Source: Lateolabrax maculatus
Lineage: Eukaryota > Chordata > Actinopteri > Acropomatiformes > Lateolabracidae
Length of the DNA stretch: 64,000 bases
Direction of reading: 5' to 3'
Assembly (NCBI GenBank): GCA_031216445.1
Contig: CM062204.1
Coordinates: 12,702,501 to 12,766,500 of the forward strand
Shown piece by piece: positions 11,911 through 26,000 of this stretch. The position numbers and the translations under genes are program-made. How positions within the stretch are numbered: position 1 is the first letter of the stretch; the number at the start of each line of letters is the position of its first letter. The notes beneath the pieces were generated by a model. It did not search any database and had not been told where the DNA came from. It worked only from the letters and a program-made list of their open reading frames with translations.

Positions 11911-14379
11911 ATCAGGGGTACAACTACTTCTTTCTTTATAATATTCCATTGAGTATCAGTACATTCAAGTTGGTACTCACTTTGTATGCTGCTATTCTTT
12001 AGGCTTTAGGTCAAATGTAGCTATGTTTATCTTGGACATATTATTGGGCGTAAGGACAGCTAGTTAACAAAAATAATGTGCACTTTTTTATTACAATGCA
12101 ATAAACCAATTGACCAACCAAACCAACTGATTGTAATTTTTTCACCATTTCAAAGCAGCACAAGCTATAAACACACTGATAGATTATCCATCACACTCTT
12201 TAGCTGCAAAATCATCCACTATATTCATCCCTATGTTTGCTAAAACCGTCTGGCTTCTGCATCTGACAACATGGTGAGAGCAGTGAGAAGAGAGTGGTAG
12301 GAGTGAAATAAAATAGTAAAGTTGCAGGCTGTACAATGAAAAACAAGGAGCTGAAAGATGCTGAAGTGCTCTGTAGAGCTGAGGGTAGCTGTAGAGTCTG
12401 TGATGAGTCTCTGTATGTTTGTCACTACAAACTACTGCTTTCACATTACACAGTCATTTTAATTGTTTGGAGTATTATTGTAGCTTTAAGATTTAAAATA
12501 ATTACTCTCACACAGTGCTGCTCATAGCAGTGTGACGGATAACAGCAGCATCTTTTAGTTGTTGGAGAGTCTGGACAATTTTAAATTAAGAACCTTCCAA
12601 ACATTTTCCATCTTGCTTTCATTGGACATCCATTCCCTAAAGCCTAAACCGATAAGCAGGCCCTAAACATTTCCGTGATTGTTCTGTTTCCAGATGTGTG
12701 GATATCATGCTTCTCCTGCGGCCATGTTTAAGGGTGAAAAATCATATAAGGCTCACATCAACTCAGGGATGCAACTGGTCACAAGCTCGGAGGACATCCG
12801 TTGTGTCCTTTTATGATAATTTTAACATTTGTAAAGTGTCTCTGAGCACAAAGCGCTCTGTAAATAAAATGTATTATTAGTAGTAGTAGTATTATCCCCG
12901 TCTGCATCAGTATTTTGGGTTATTTGTTTTCTTCATCAAGCAACAATGTCCGCTGTCCACCCAGCTACCCTAAGTTTTTGTTTATACTGACCAAATGTTA
13001 GCCTCCCTTGCCGCAGTCTGAGGGACGTGAGCTGCAAAATATTTCCGCCAATGAGCATGGTGGTAAGAAAATGTTTAAAAATGTTAAGTGCAGACAGCTG
13101 TATGTTAACGGGCGGTAGTCGGAGCCTCCATGAACACCACTGGATATTGTGAAACTAACAGTTTCGCTGGTCTGTATCTTGTACCTACATTTAAACTCAT
13201 CCGTCCAAAGGAATCTGATCATTCCTCTGTGTGTTTATTTAGTCACATCAATGTTGTAAAGACACAGTGAACATGTAAACCTTCTCTTCATTTTTGTTTA
13301 TCTTACAGTTTGTTTCCAATTACTTGGCAGCAAAAATCCATTGTGTGTCAAGTACTACCAATCATGTGTACCCACGAACACCCCTCCCCTCTATAACCCA
13401 GAGCCTCTGCCACAGTGCAGCATCTTTTGAATATCTGTAGGAACTCAGAGGAAAGTGTGTGTGGCTGTTGCCAAGTTGCTTATCACGATGTCCACCTGTT
13501 GAGTGCGTCGCTGGAATTGTCTGTCTGTTCACTGGAAAGCCCTTGAACCATTCGCAAGCACTCTTTAGTATTTTCATGCTTTTTCACAAAAATCCATGTG
13601 TGTATGTACACATTGGTTGTGTGCATGGCATTATATGCACCACATCTTGGTGCATTCCGCAATGCTTTCAGGTCAAAGGACGGCGCTTTTGTTTGAGAAA
13701 GTCTATTTCTTCATTTCAGCATAGGTTTGAGGATTCTTTGTAGGCAAAGGAACATCAAAACAATCACACTTTTTCAGTTGTTATTGGGCCATCCTGAAAA
13801 GTTCATATTAAACAGGAGAGAATATCATTCTTTTTGGAAGATATGCTTCTCTTGCATTATTTTTGATGTACTCCCTGTGTTGTGCCGATTTATCTTTACA
13901 GGACAGTGGTGTGTAAAATAATTTAAAATCATCAGAAAAAAGGTTTAAAAGTGTATAACATCTTTAGTTAAAATTACTGAACATTTTAGAAGTGTAGTAA
14001 ATAATCTTAGAGCTTTAAATACAATTTCTCTCATATAGTGACATTCCTTGCAGTTGCACCATCTGCAACTCATTTCAAATTAAAGAGGCTTCTACTTGGA
14101 TGCCTGTATTAACTTTTGTCCGTTCTGTTAAGTTCATACTTTTAAATAGAATAACAATTTTTATGATAAATTAACAATTTTCTTATTCTGCATTCATTGT
14201 ACCACTTGAGATGGAAGCGTATCAGCCTACCTATGTGTTAAAAAGTAGCAATTTTTGATCAATATTTGAGAGAGATCTACAAACCTTTTCAGTCAGCCAT
14301 GAAAGTCACTTGGGGCCCTCTTGATGATGCAATGCCCTGTTTACTGTTATTAACACTTCACCTTCAATCTCTGGGTCTG
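11911..14379. other. Non-coding with one retroposon tail
   Basis: Apart from the tail at 12830-12894 I see only unique AT-rich sequence. Open frames of 60-94 codons overlap on both strands around 12.2-12.5 and 13.4-13.9 kb with no domain similarity that I recognise. Confidence 0.5.
12830..12894 (+). mobile_element. Retroposon 3' tail (L2/SINE type)
   Basis: TGTAAAGTGTCTCTGAGCAC then AAAGCGCTCTGTAAATAAAA and an ATT/AGT trinucleotide tail reproduce the typical 3' end of fish L2-type LINEs and their dependent SINEs. Only the last ~65 bases are recognisable. Confidence 0.65.
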
Positions 14380-14585
14380 AAAAATGATTGATTGACAAGT
14401 CGTTACCAAGGAGACTTTCAATCAGAATAGGCAGCGTTACCCTCTCGTCCAAATAAAGTCACCTCTGGCTCCAAAACAAAGATGGCGAAGGCAAAATATC
14501 CGAACTCCCAGTTTAAAAACGGCCATTCATAAACTAATGGGTGACGTCACGGAGGATACGTCCCCTTTTTTTATACAGTCTTTGG
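14380..14585. repeat. Dispersed percomorph repeat with CRE palindrome
   Basis: The strings CCAAAACAAAGATGGCGAAG, CTAATGGGTGACGTCACGGA and TTATACAGTCTTTGG match, from memory, a very abundant dispersed repeat of spiny-rayed fish. The class is uncertain; TATACAGTCTATGG-type ends suggest a non-autonomous DNA element. It contains the perfect 10-bp palindrome GTGACGTCAC at 14541-14550, a canonical CRE. Confidence 0.6.
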
Positions 14586-14846
14586 TTTTATATAATAAAG
14601 TGATACATTTTAAAAGGACGTAATAGAGTGGGCATTAATTAATTAATTTAAATAATTAGAAACTAATTTCAAAGGCTTAACTGTGATTATTTTCATAATA
14701 AAAATGCCTTACCTGTGATTAAATTGAGGACTGTAAAAGGTTAAAAGGCCAAAGCTGCAAATGGGCATTTTACATAACAGCTGAACATCAGTATTTCATT
14801 TGAGACCACTCATGTATTGGCATACAACCGGGATCTGTAAACCTTT

Positions 14847-15191
14847 TGTCATGGTTGGCACACAAGGAACACGTGGGAAGGACCCAAACGCAGATACAGC
14901 AGAGCCAGGAAGCAGGGTAATTATCCAGATGTATTTATAGAAAAGAACTTACAACGTGCAGGCAACACAAATCCTGGTACAAAACTCAGGGAAATCACAA
15001 GGACAAGACACAGCTGGGGTAGGCAGGTACTGGAAAAAGAAGGGAAACACAGGGGCAGGGCAAAAGAGACCAAATACAAGACAAGTGTGCAGGGGAAAAT
15101 AAGAAAGAACAGGGCTACGGAAACACAAGAGGGACATAAAGTGAACACAGGAAAAATGAATAAAAAGTCCAAAAACTGTGAGTCCATAACA
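14847..15191. mobile_element. Non-autonomous DNA-transposon-like dispersed repeat
   Basis: The segment starts TGTCATGGTTGGCACACAAG and ends GTCCATAACA, giving short inverted ends (TGTCATGG / CCATAACA, one mismatch). Inside, GACCCAAACGCAGATACAGC and repeated AACACAGGG-type strings match a common fish repeat, as I recall it. No clear target-site duplication is visible. The two overlapping minus-strand frames at 14921-15218 (Phe/Leu/Cys-rich) lie inside it and are not genes. Confidence 0.5.
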
Positions 15192-16580
15192 CATTTCATT
15201 ATACATGTAGATTTCCACGATTGTATAGACTCCTAAAGTAGGGAGGCACCATTTCTACCTATTCAGATACTGAAACTCGGGACATTGGCCCACACTGAAC
15301 TTAAAGCAATAAAGAAAAGCAAATGTTCTACTCCCTGATAATATAATACTATAATACTAATACTAAACACACACATCAGGCATGTGCTCTATCTTGGCCA
15401 CAGCTGCCTCAGTGGAGATTAAGTAGCTTGATGTGAGGGAGAACGGTCCACATCACTTACATTGTATTCTGGCTTATAGAAAGGACTTTGTGGTATGTGT
15501 TATTAATGATGAACACCTCTGATGGGAGACTGCTAACACTGTTCTTAAACTGTTACAATGCTGTGGCTCTGTGGTTGCCGAAGTTATCTTAATTTTCTTC
15601 CAAAACACAGTCTTCTATCCCTTTTTTTACAACACCAAATACCATCTAATACCCAGAATGCTTTGCTAAATGAATTCCCATAAATCATGGACATATAAAC
15701 TTTTAGAAGTTTCAACACCATTTTCAAATGGATTTAAAGGTTTATGATATACCAAATAATTCCCTTTTTCCACCAAATAGTCTGACAGGGGCATGTTTGC
15801 CTATTCATCAGCTCTAACCCTCATAATTCGTATTTGGAGACTTCTTTGTAAAGCTACCTTACCAGTTCTTAGTGTGCAAATCCATATACAAGCAAATTAC
15901 TGTGTCACTTTGTCAAATTTCACTGCACTTTCTTAAAAATCAAAGCCCTGTCTGCATCACACCTACTGACAGTGTCAACAGCAGCAGAAATAGATGGCAG
16001 TGACGACTGCAGTTGCTTCAACAACACATGGTTATAATCAGTTTCCCACAAAATAACAAAAGATAAAGCTGCAAATGTTATGGATATTCAAAGCAAGCTG
16101 GTCCTTTTACAAAAAATAGTTGTGGCATCTATTTTTTTATGTTTGCCCGACTTCACTCGAACTTTACCTTTGTGCTTTTTGTTCATAGATTTAAAAAGAA
16201 AATTGTCATCAGATTACAATTTTATTGAGCTGTGTATGTTTCCTATTTCAAAACACAGAAGGGAGATTTGCTGTAGGTAGGGCACCTTCAAGGTAGATGT
16301 TTTTCAAACAAAAACGCTATGACACATTATGTAAATCTTGCTTTAGAAAAGCCTTATGTTTAGTTATCCATCACCATTAAACTTATTCTACTGGCTGGCA
16401 TTGCTGTTCTTTTCCACTAACCTAATAATGTTTGAGCAATAAACCTGTCCAGACCCGGTCTGCACAGAATACACAGGGCATAATATTAATGATATCAAAG
16501 AGCCTTCATTTTGAATGTATTCTGGAAATAATAAATAAATTATGTGTAGCTATTTGATTATCTGTATCTGTTTTAATCAA
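15192..16580. other. Unique non-coding sequence
   Basis: No repeat family or gene is recognised. The only open frame over 60 codons (16080-16280, plus) has no domain and no splice context. Confidence 0.5.
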
Positions 16581-16631
16581 GTAGATAGATAGATAGATAG
16601 ATTACTTTATTCATCCCCGAAGGGAAATTAG
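16581..16631 (-). mobile_element. LINE/SINE 3' end, minus strand
   Basis: On the minus strand AATTTCCCTTCGGGGATGAA is followed by TAAAGTAATCTATCTATC, the conserved 3' terminus and tetrameric tail of L2/Rex1-type fish retroposons. The (GATA)n run at 16582-16601 is the tail. The element body would lie to the right but is not recognisable beyond about 16640. Confidence 0.7.
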
Positions 16632-19600
16632 GTAAGTATTTGATTTCTAATAAGCAATTATTGGTGAGATACAGGGAGACAAGTGATAAATAACAGAGGA
16701 GATATAGAACTTAAAAATGATGTAGCACGCTGCAGTAAAGGCTCTCCCTTTAATCCAAGAATTGAGTGTCTGGGATAAAAAATGCTCACACCTGGAGCGA
16801 GGGCATTTACGTAATTTGACATGTGACAAGTGCATTGCCAAAGGACACCGTTCTGTAAAAGGAACTGACAGGAGGGTATAATGGTTATTATACAGAAGAG
16901 AAGTTACGGATGCAGAGCAATAAATAAGGAAAGATGTGAAGGATCAAAAAGGGAAGGGCCGAAAAAAATGGCTAACTTGTTGGAGGCTATAAAGCTGAAA
17001 TCTTTATTGACCATGACTCCTTTCTTATTTGTTTGATGAAATCCAACAGGACTCCATCCTGTATTTTCATTTGTTTTGTAACCCTTTGTTTTTTGGGTTT
17101 TTTTTTTTTTTTTTTGTGTGTTTATTTTATAAAACTTCTGCATGTGTGCTTATTACAACAAAATGCCTGAAAACACATTATGAGTATTTCATGACCTCGT
17201 GAACTCTGGAAAAAAGACAGCAATTTAGTCTCAGATTGCATAAAAATTACAAAAAACTACTTGCAACACAATTACTGCCCAGAAAAAATTCTATATTCCT
17301 CTATGTTTTCTCCAGCTGGTACAGATCCCCACTTCAAGTTCTGCCAAAGTCTTATAATCAGGGAAAATCCTAAAACAAAGATTGAAAAAGAAAATCCATT
17401 TAGCCTCACAACACCACTTGCAACTATGCAAGTGGCAAGTTTGGTTTGTATAATTTAACTCTTGACCAGTTATGTCTGGGTCATATTTAGAGAGAGCTGT
17501 AGAATTAAGGAGTTGATTGTATTGTGTGTTCTTGCTGATGCAGTTTTATTTTTCTGAAATGTTAAATAATTAAAGAACTGTGCTGACTAACGCCTATTGG
17601 CCATTTTATTTAGGACTGGCAACAATATAACTATAAATCTTGGTCAGGACTCTACCCAGTGCACATGTATTAACAATGCTCTTTCAATAAATAGTACATT
17701 TGTTATCCTTCAAATATTCTGACGGTACAAATACTACTTTTTCAATTTTGAATTTCATTAGAGACACAGTACTGTTAAATACAATATTATCTCTGTATCA
17801 GTCAAAAACTAAAAGTTTATTTAGTAATTTCTTTGTAAATCACAACAAATGTGTGAAGTGTTCTCTTCCTGTAAAATTTTCCTGTTTAAATTCTACTTTA
17901 CATAAATCAAAAATATATAATGCTGGAGTTCAAGTCAGCGTGAATCTATGAACAAAAGAAATACCCCAGTGTATTTAACTAAATAGAACAACTCAGGTCA
18001 GTTAAAAGTCTCGCTTGTGCTTGTGCAGCACTATCCAAATGTTTTGTAATGATTACTCTAGTCCAAATTGCGTATATGTACTTTGTTACCTCTAACACTG
18101 AGCCCACTAACAGCTGTTTTATTTTGAAAGGATAGTCATCTACCTTGTTTTCTTCAAGTCTTTGGGGGCTTTACATTTAGACAGTGGTGGTGCAGAATCT
18201 CCAGGGAAGGATGAACACAACCATTCACACTTTCATAAACAGTGAGCTACAAATAGGAGATGGTGGGAGTATATTTATAGGACTTTTCATCAAACACAAA
18301 TAAATTGCTTGGATACAAATTGCCATGATTATGATGCCCAAAAATTAGCATTACAGAATGGAACAGTCATATTATGGTTATAGCCTGTAAACAACCAGGG
18401 CCCAATCACTTGTGCTGTTTGTGGCCAGATTAAGATCTGGACATAATCCACTGTGTCCCTGGTGTTTTAAGAGCACCTGAAAGGTCAGCTGTCAAACATA
18501 GGTTTTCAGTGTGAGGTGAATGATATCAGAATGTCACTGAAAAACTACAGAGAACTGATAGCATCTTAAGTCACTATCATAAAATCACTAATATTGCAAA
18601 AAGGAAATAATAACAAAACTGTGGCCCTTACTTTAAGAAAAAACTAACAATAAAACACTAAGAACTGCTTAAGAATCACAGTTTAAATTTGTGCAAAATA
18701 ATCGTGTGCAAAAAGTGCACCCTATTACAGGCGGTCATGTGCCCAAAGTCTCTGAGTTGATGGTCCCAGAATGTCTGAGACAGACAGATTCATACAGCGA
18801 ATTAAAATCAAAGGACACACAAAAAAACAAATTGCTGCAGGTGCTTTGCCAGCAGCATTATCAGAATTGTCTTACAATTTCTTTGCTCTTGGCATTTTCT
18901 GTCTTGTTTCTTCTTAAAGAAAGAATTGGAGAGGTAGGTAACTTTGGAGAAACCAGCAAGAGTACGCTCGATTTTGAAAATATCCAACCACCCTTCCCTT
19001 CAGGTGGAGTCCACGAGAGAGCGTAAACACATATTCTAATGTTGTACGTTATCATAATGAAAGTAAACAACAAAATTGTTAGTACTCACAGTTGTCAAGC
19101 TAGCATGTTAATATTCGGCTGTTACATTGAAAATTGATTTGATAACAATAGATATCAGAAGGACTCCGGTCATGTGCAATGAGTGCACAGACAGAGTGTC
19201 GTCGCAGGTAGACCAGCCAATCACTTCACGCGAGCTGAAATGAAATGAAATGATTGGACTGACTTATGACAGCCACAGATACTGGATTTTTTATCATTTG
19301 AGTGTCAGAGAATTTGATTTATTGATTGCTGTATGGAGAATTTCAACAAGTATAACAAAAAATAAGATGAATGGCCTACTTTGCCTTTAATATGTCAGAG
19401 ATTTCAGGGATAGCCAGTGATTACTTGGCAGTTATTTTCACTTTAACCAACCACACAGAAAGCATAATAAAACAATGCCCTACCTCTCCTATGTTAGACA
19501 CAATGCTACTTTTTTCTTTTTTATCTTGTTGTTGTTCTGACAATGAGGCTTAGCTCATACTGCAGCTGCAAGGATGCTGTCTGCTGGTATATCTTGCTTG

Positions 19601-22600
19601 GATAGTCAGTACAGCCTGAATTGGCCATCAGATACACATCTCTAATTCTCCTAAAGTTCCACAAATTTCCCAGTCACACACCAATACCGAGGAGCAGCAG
19701 TGTCGTCTATTTCTCCACTGATCATGCTGGGTGTGGTAGGCTGTACCTGTTATTTCAATGTGCAAGGTACATATTTAAGTATCAGATAAACTTTATCAGG
19801 ACATCAATATCTCATGTATTGACCTGCTGACATGATCCCAGGCAGAAATATGCTGACCCCTTGGGCTGACTCCACCTGCTCGTGTACGTGCAGTAAAATC
19901 TCCAAATACCTCTTCAGATGCATTCTGTGTTGAAATGGAGGTGCCAGCTTCCACCTCCTGAAGGGGCAAAAATCAACCAGTCAACATTTCTTACTCAGTG
20001 GGTTGAGCACCATCTCCAAAGACTGTTGCTGCAAGGAAGCCAGCTATATAGGAACATTTTGTCCATGAAGGCAAAAAACAAAAAAAAAAAAAGAAATTTC
20101 CTGTGATTGGGTACAATGGGAACATATGAGTATGAATGTCAAATCCAAAGAAGTCATCCAGCCCCCGGGATGTATACAGTATATTCCTACAAGCTCTTTA
20201 ACCATCAAAATTTGCTAAGGCTGTTTTGCAGTAATGAGAATTGAGAATCCATAAATCCAGGATCAGCCACATACCCCCTGTCATGTAGAGAACCATAAAG
20301 AACAAGTAAGCAGAACCCATGTGTAGCTCCTACCAAGGAAACAAAAGATAAGCTTTTTGTCTTTCAATAATGCTATCTCAGTGGGTTTAGAGGCTATGCA
20401 AAGGATGCCACAGAAGAGAGAAGGTTGATGTTGAATTGAAGTGTGTATCGTCTCCTCAATGTCCTGTTCAACCAAAGGTGAGACTGTGCTGCAAAGCTCT
20501 GGCATTGCAGAGATAACATTATGAAAGCATATCTAGTATGTAGTGAGACAGAAAGATTGGGGCACCATGGACCAACCCGACATCATTCCTGCACTGAGAG
20601 AAAGTGGTCATAAGTCACCAACACTGTATATGGAGCACAGTGTGCGAGCAGCAAGCGCCGGGCAGGGAGAGAGAGAGAGAGCTGTGTCCTCCAATGCGAA
20701 TCAAGTGAAGCAAATCATGGACAAAACAGTGTTTTGAAGTGGAGAAAAAAACAGAACTGCATGTGTTCATATTCAGTTCATATAAAGTTCATATTACACA
20801 TATACACATTCATTAGCATAACACCATGTTGGTCCAGAAAAGTGGTTACTGCTTACTGTAGTGGAGTTCTAAAAGGTACCAGTACTGAATATGAATCTTT
20901 GAGCACTGGTTGTGCATTTCTGTTTTTGACCAATTTAATTTGAACAGATGCATTAAGGCATCAAAAATTGGCATTTGAAGCAGACAGAAGTGATATAACA
21001 TGTATTTTGAGTATTGCTTCGTGGAGAGATTGAAGTATTTCCACATCCTATCCATTATGCAATCACGATCTTTGTTTTGTGTTTTTATTTATTTATATAT
21101 TTTACTTTAGCCATCCATCCAGCTATACCTATACCCACTTGTCATTTGCAGGGCCACATAATTCTGGAGGTTTATATTGGGCAAGATGTTTTGTCAATTA
21201 GCCTCATCAGTTATGTCCATATTTAGTCTATAGTGCTTTATATTGTAGTGTAAGTGGTACTGGAAAAATGGCAACATGCTAAGAAACGAGCAATTGCCAA
21301 TTAGCTTGTTAAAAAATTCCCAACTTTCAAATTTCTATATTGGCTTTGACCTTTTAATCTTCAGAAGCCATTAAAACCTAACTTTATAAAGCCCCTCATT
21401 ACATTGTATCTGTTTTATGTGCTTTACTCTTGAGCATATCATAGCAACTTTAGGCTTAGATGTTTAGGATTCCTTTATCTCCTAAGATAACATTGAACAT
21501 TTAGCCTGGACTGAAATAATGAGTTTTTTGCTATTGAGTGCAATAGGCGTTCATCTTGTGAAGTGCAGCAGTTTGCTACGTGAGTTATATCTATAACGGA
21601 ATGTAATCATACTTGTAAGATGTTTATTCACCACTGTAAAAATTCAAAGAATCCGAAGCTCTCTTTGCAAACATAAAAGAATCAAGGCCCAATTTTTGTA
21701 GTCTTTTGTTAAACCTCTTCCCTGTTCCATAAGTTGTTGATCTTTTTTTTGTATTTCCTTTATGAAATATTAAACCAAACGCAGCTCTCCCACTACCACT
21801 TCAGACACAAGTGTATCCTGGGCAAAGAGAGAATTTCTGTCTGTCTGTCTGTCTGGCTGTCTGTCTAGCCATCTATCTTTCATTCACCATGTCTCTACTG
21901 CACTCCTGTGCACAGTCTCTTGTTACCATAACAACCAATGAATCCTGTGCCCTTCAAAACAATTAGCATTCAACACTGTTGCTCCTGCCAACACTAACCA
22001 CATCCACCCGTCACAGGAGCTCATGGGTCCTGGAATAAAATGCAGTGCAAAGAAAATATATCTAGGTCTCATGTGTTTTTTTTGGGTGTACAGGTCCACA
22101 GGCCAGTATTGTTTGCTTTGTACACCAACAATACACCTGCCAACCATATATGCCCAGTACAAAAAAGCTCTTGGCCTCCCTCCCAATAAAATGTACCATA
22201 ATAAATGCTGTCATCAGAGTTATGATTTCAGGCTGATCCTGGATGAATCAATGCCCGGGGCTCTTTCTCTAAGCTTGTGATACAAAAGTGCAGTGTTCAG
22301 AGTGATGGCTTCTAATTGCTTTAATCTGCCCTTTTTTTCTGGTGATATGTCAAGCAAAGCCTAATCACCTCTACTAACAGATCCTGCTCTTAATTGAGAT
22401 GCATGTGCCAGGCTAGAGTCCATGGGCCTTGAAGGTTTATCATCAATGCCGTCACTTTTTGGCTCAAAATATAAATACTGAGGCCGTTTCAACACAGGTT
22501 TATCAGTGTGCCTGCCTTTGGAGTTGAGCCTAATAGTCATTCAACATTAATTTGAAAGATACTTTAAGTGAATTAGTTTAACTGCTTTGCCGAAAACAAA

Positions 22601-22958
22601 CTAAATTAAACTTTTAAGGGTTAAGAACCCCTCAAGTGACTTTTTTTCAAAGAGGAATCTCTCTCTCCCTGTGACTCAGACTATTTATACACAAAACCAG
22701 TGTGAAGTTGTCACCTACACTAGAAGAAAGTTTTAAATGCTATGCTTATATACAAAATCATCGTTAAACTTAATTTACAATAGACAACCGGTGCATGATT
22801 TAGGATAGCATCACCTCTACAGCCACAATTGTATTCATCTCATCAAATATAGTATACAGTAGGTATTGATCTACCCGAGGGTCACTCTGTTAAAATGTAG
22901 TGGATCATAATGTTAGAGCATGATATATCTTAAGTACCACATTTGGTTTGATACATCT
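16632..22958. other. Unique AT-rich non-coding stretch
   Basis: The only obvious structure is T18 at 17098-17115 and the (CTGT)n run at 21836-21867. Many open frames of 60-111 codons occur, but none shows a domain, a signal peptide or a credible splice-site pair. Most lie opposite or inside AT-rich sequence. Confidence 0.5.
21836..21867. repeat. (CTGT)n microsatellite
   Basis: About seven CTGT units, one changed to CTGG. Confidence 0.9.
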
Positions 22959-23001
22959 CAAACAAACCAAACATCTGACTCCTTTGTGTTTGGTTTGTTT
23001 G
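22959..23001. repeat. 15-bp perfect inverted repeat
   Basis: CAAACAAACCAAACA at 22959-22973 is perfectly complementary to TGTTTGGTTTGTTTG at 22987-23001, with a 13-base loop. A further TTTGGTTTG copy lies at 22942-22950. Confidence 0.85.
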
Positions 23002-26000
23002 GGCATAGGAATGTTGCCAAAAAAAAAACACGATTTGTGGGTTAACAGAAAAAGGCTGTGATTGCATTTGCTAGGAGCAGTAAACGTTTTTCACATGAAT
23101 TGAAGAAATATAGTATACATAATTACGTTAATCTGAATAATCTCCACGATTGTCGCCATTTTCAAGCTAATTTAGCTGTTGCCATTGTTTTGGCGTTGGC
23201 ACAGGAAGATCACACCCACATCCCTCATCACACATACACAGCTCTGATTGGCTCTGTTGTCTTGTTTCCATTTGGTGAAAAAGATGTCACTAAACATATT
23301 ACCTCTTTAAACTGTTGGGAAAAAAATGGAGATTGGGGCAGTTATTCAGATGTCTGGAACTAGTAGTCTACTCCGGCTTAAAACGAGGGCTTCTAACAAA
23401 AGTTGTCTTGTTGGCTAAAGTATCAATAATTTATGAAATTCCCTGTTACATACTGTTTTAATTGCATGGTATATATTATTTTTTTTGTCAGGATTCCCAA
23501 AAGGGATTGGGTAAGTATTACCCTATAGTGCACTCATATTCATGTAGCCCGAGGAACATGAGAAGAAGTTTGTTGAAGAAGTTTTTGGTGCTGATCTGCA
23601 CTGCACCAATGACAAGCAGTGAAAAGCCCTTTTGTTAACAAAAATGAAGAATATCTGCAAAGTGAGAACAATGTTTCTAATAATTTATTCATGCAACTGT
23701 TTGGTCAATGATTCTTTTCTTCAAACCTTTTTATTCAGCCAACACAGTTACACCATACACACTATGCACTTTTACTTTACAGATAATCTCTAGCTTTAAT
23801 AGCAGAAGCAGCAATACTTTGAACTAATACAATTATCTATGTTGCTGATATTCATTCGTAATAATGGCTTATTCTTGAGATATTAGAAAACAAATATTAC
23901 ATGTCAGTTTTGTCCATATCACTTCACAGTACTTAACTGTGCATTGTCGTCTGAAAAACTGAAATGACACGTGATGGCAGATGATTGCGATTCAAGGGCC
24001 TTTGCATGATGTATAACTGGAGAAAAATATTATAAAATAATGCTTTTTTTCTTGTTCCTCTGGACCTTTTCGTGAAGAAATGAGTGACAACACCAGCAAA
24101 GGTCATCTCAGCCTTTTAGTCAGTGTGAGGCAGATGGGAATGGGAAGCATCATCTGCAGACACACATTTGACAGACTAAATACTGTAACAGAACATGCTC
24201 CCACAGGAAACAAGGGGACGCCACAAGCCTTCTATCTGGTTTCAAGATCTGTTCAGCTGCGCTGCACACATTGTTTTCAATTGAGTTAGCAGTTCAAAAT
24301 AGATTCAATCAATTAAAGTGACATTGTTGCAGGCTGGCAGTCAAATGGAAATATTAAATCATCTTTCCAAGTACTCTGTCACCAAAACGCCCCCAAAGAG
24401 AGGGACCATTTGCTTGCTGAGAGTGATGCAGATTAATGCCACTAAACAGCCTAATTGCCTAATGAACCCTTTTAAAACAACAGAATTGTGTTTTGAGCAA
24501 TAGAACCCCAAAAGATATGCCCAAAGTCAAATTCAAAGAAGCCATTCATTTAAAGTGCTATCTGCCACATTTTTCAATGATACAAATGAGCATGGATTGA
24601 TACTAAAAAAAGTACAAATCTATGCTGTGTATGACATTTTATATAATTGTACCACAAATGTCACACAAGCCCAAATGTGAAGGATCATAACTTGACTATA
24701 ATACATATATTTCTGTGCAGTTTAGGATGTGTGCTAAGCTATGGGATTTTCTTCTTCTTTGCCATGTATTGTACAGTATCTGCATTGAGATCAAGGATTA
24801 CTCTTCTTACTTTTATAATATAATCAGTTTTTAATGTCAGACATTTAAAGTGCAAACTTGAAATATATTGCTGGTATGTTGTAAGCAGCCCATATATTTT
24901 CAAAAAGGGACTAGGTCGTCCAATAATGTTATGTTTTTTACTCTAGCAAATGCGGAGGAACTCCAAGCACAAACATAATTAAAGTTTTTGTTTTACTTCA
25001 ATTTAATACCATTTTGTGTTCATCAACTGATCATGAATAAAATGAGAGGGTTAGTTAACTGCTGTTTTTTTCCCCAAACATTACTAATGCAAGCATTTTA
25101 AGATAAATAACTTTGATCAAATTGAGGTGTGGTTTGAGCCCATGTATTGGAAGACTTCAGCCAGGCCATGTACCTTATGGACTGTAACTACAGAGCGGGG
25201 CATCAGTATATTTTTTTTATATATTTTTTTTATGTTATGACATAACATGTTGAGCTATTTTCAACCCATGAAATGCTTTTCTTTGGTTAAAGAAATGTCA
25301 ATATTAAAACCAGATGTGTTTCATCACAGTACAATCATATTATTTAGTTTATAGCTCAAAAACATGTTTAACAGTATTTATTTTTTGTTTGTTTGTTTGT
25401 TTTCTCCTGAATGTGTTATATCTTTCAGACCCATGTCTCAGCAAACGGCAGGGATCAAAAACTTCCTCACCCATCCACCTTCTTATCTCTCAAGCATCTT
25501 TAGCTGCTTTGCCATAACAGGGGGGCTAAGACCAGATGTTAGACGGATAGGCCCCCAAAAAAGAGCTGTCAAGCATTACAGGGATTATTTGACAAAGCAC
25601 TCGGTCCATCATTTTGACTCTCAGCACTGCGTCATCGATCTTGGCACTCACAAAAAAAGGGGGGTGGGGGGGCAAGTATAAACCTTAGCTACATCAGCAT
25701 GGACACCTAAACAAAACAAATGGGTGGACCTCTGAAATTGCTGCGTGTTCAGAAAAAAAAGAGAATGACAGCAGTATGGCTGACCACATGAGCAGAATGA
25801 TGGTTACAAAAAGGGGTTTCATTTTTCACTCCATCAAAGATTCTGTGAAGCGTTTTAATGCTACTTGAACAAACCTCTTGTGAGGAAAGAAAATACTGTT
25901 TTGGAAGAAAAAGGACCCTGTTAAAAAGAGAACACTTCATATTTTGTAACTAGGTTTATTATGTGCAGGTAACACCTCTATGGTTTGGAGTTAGATTACT

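Noticed and set aside
14921..15218. Two overlapping hydrophobic minus-strand frames
   Set aside because: Both lie inside a dispersed repeat (14847-15191) and show no conserved domain.
23058..23363. 101-codon plus-strand frame
   Set aside because: No domain, signal peptide or splice sites; composition like the surrounding AT-rich sequence.
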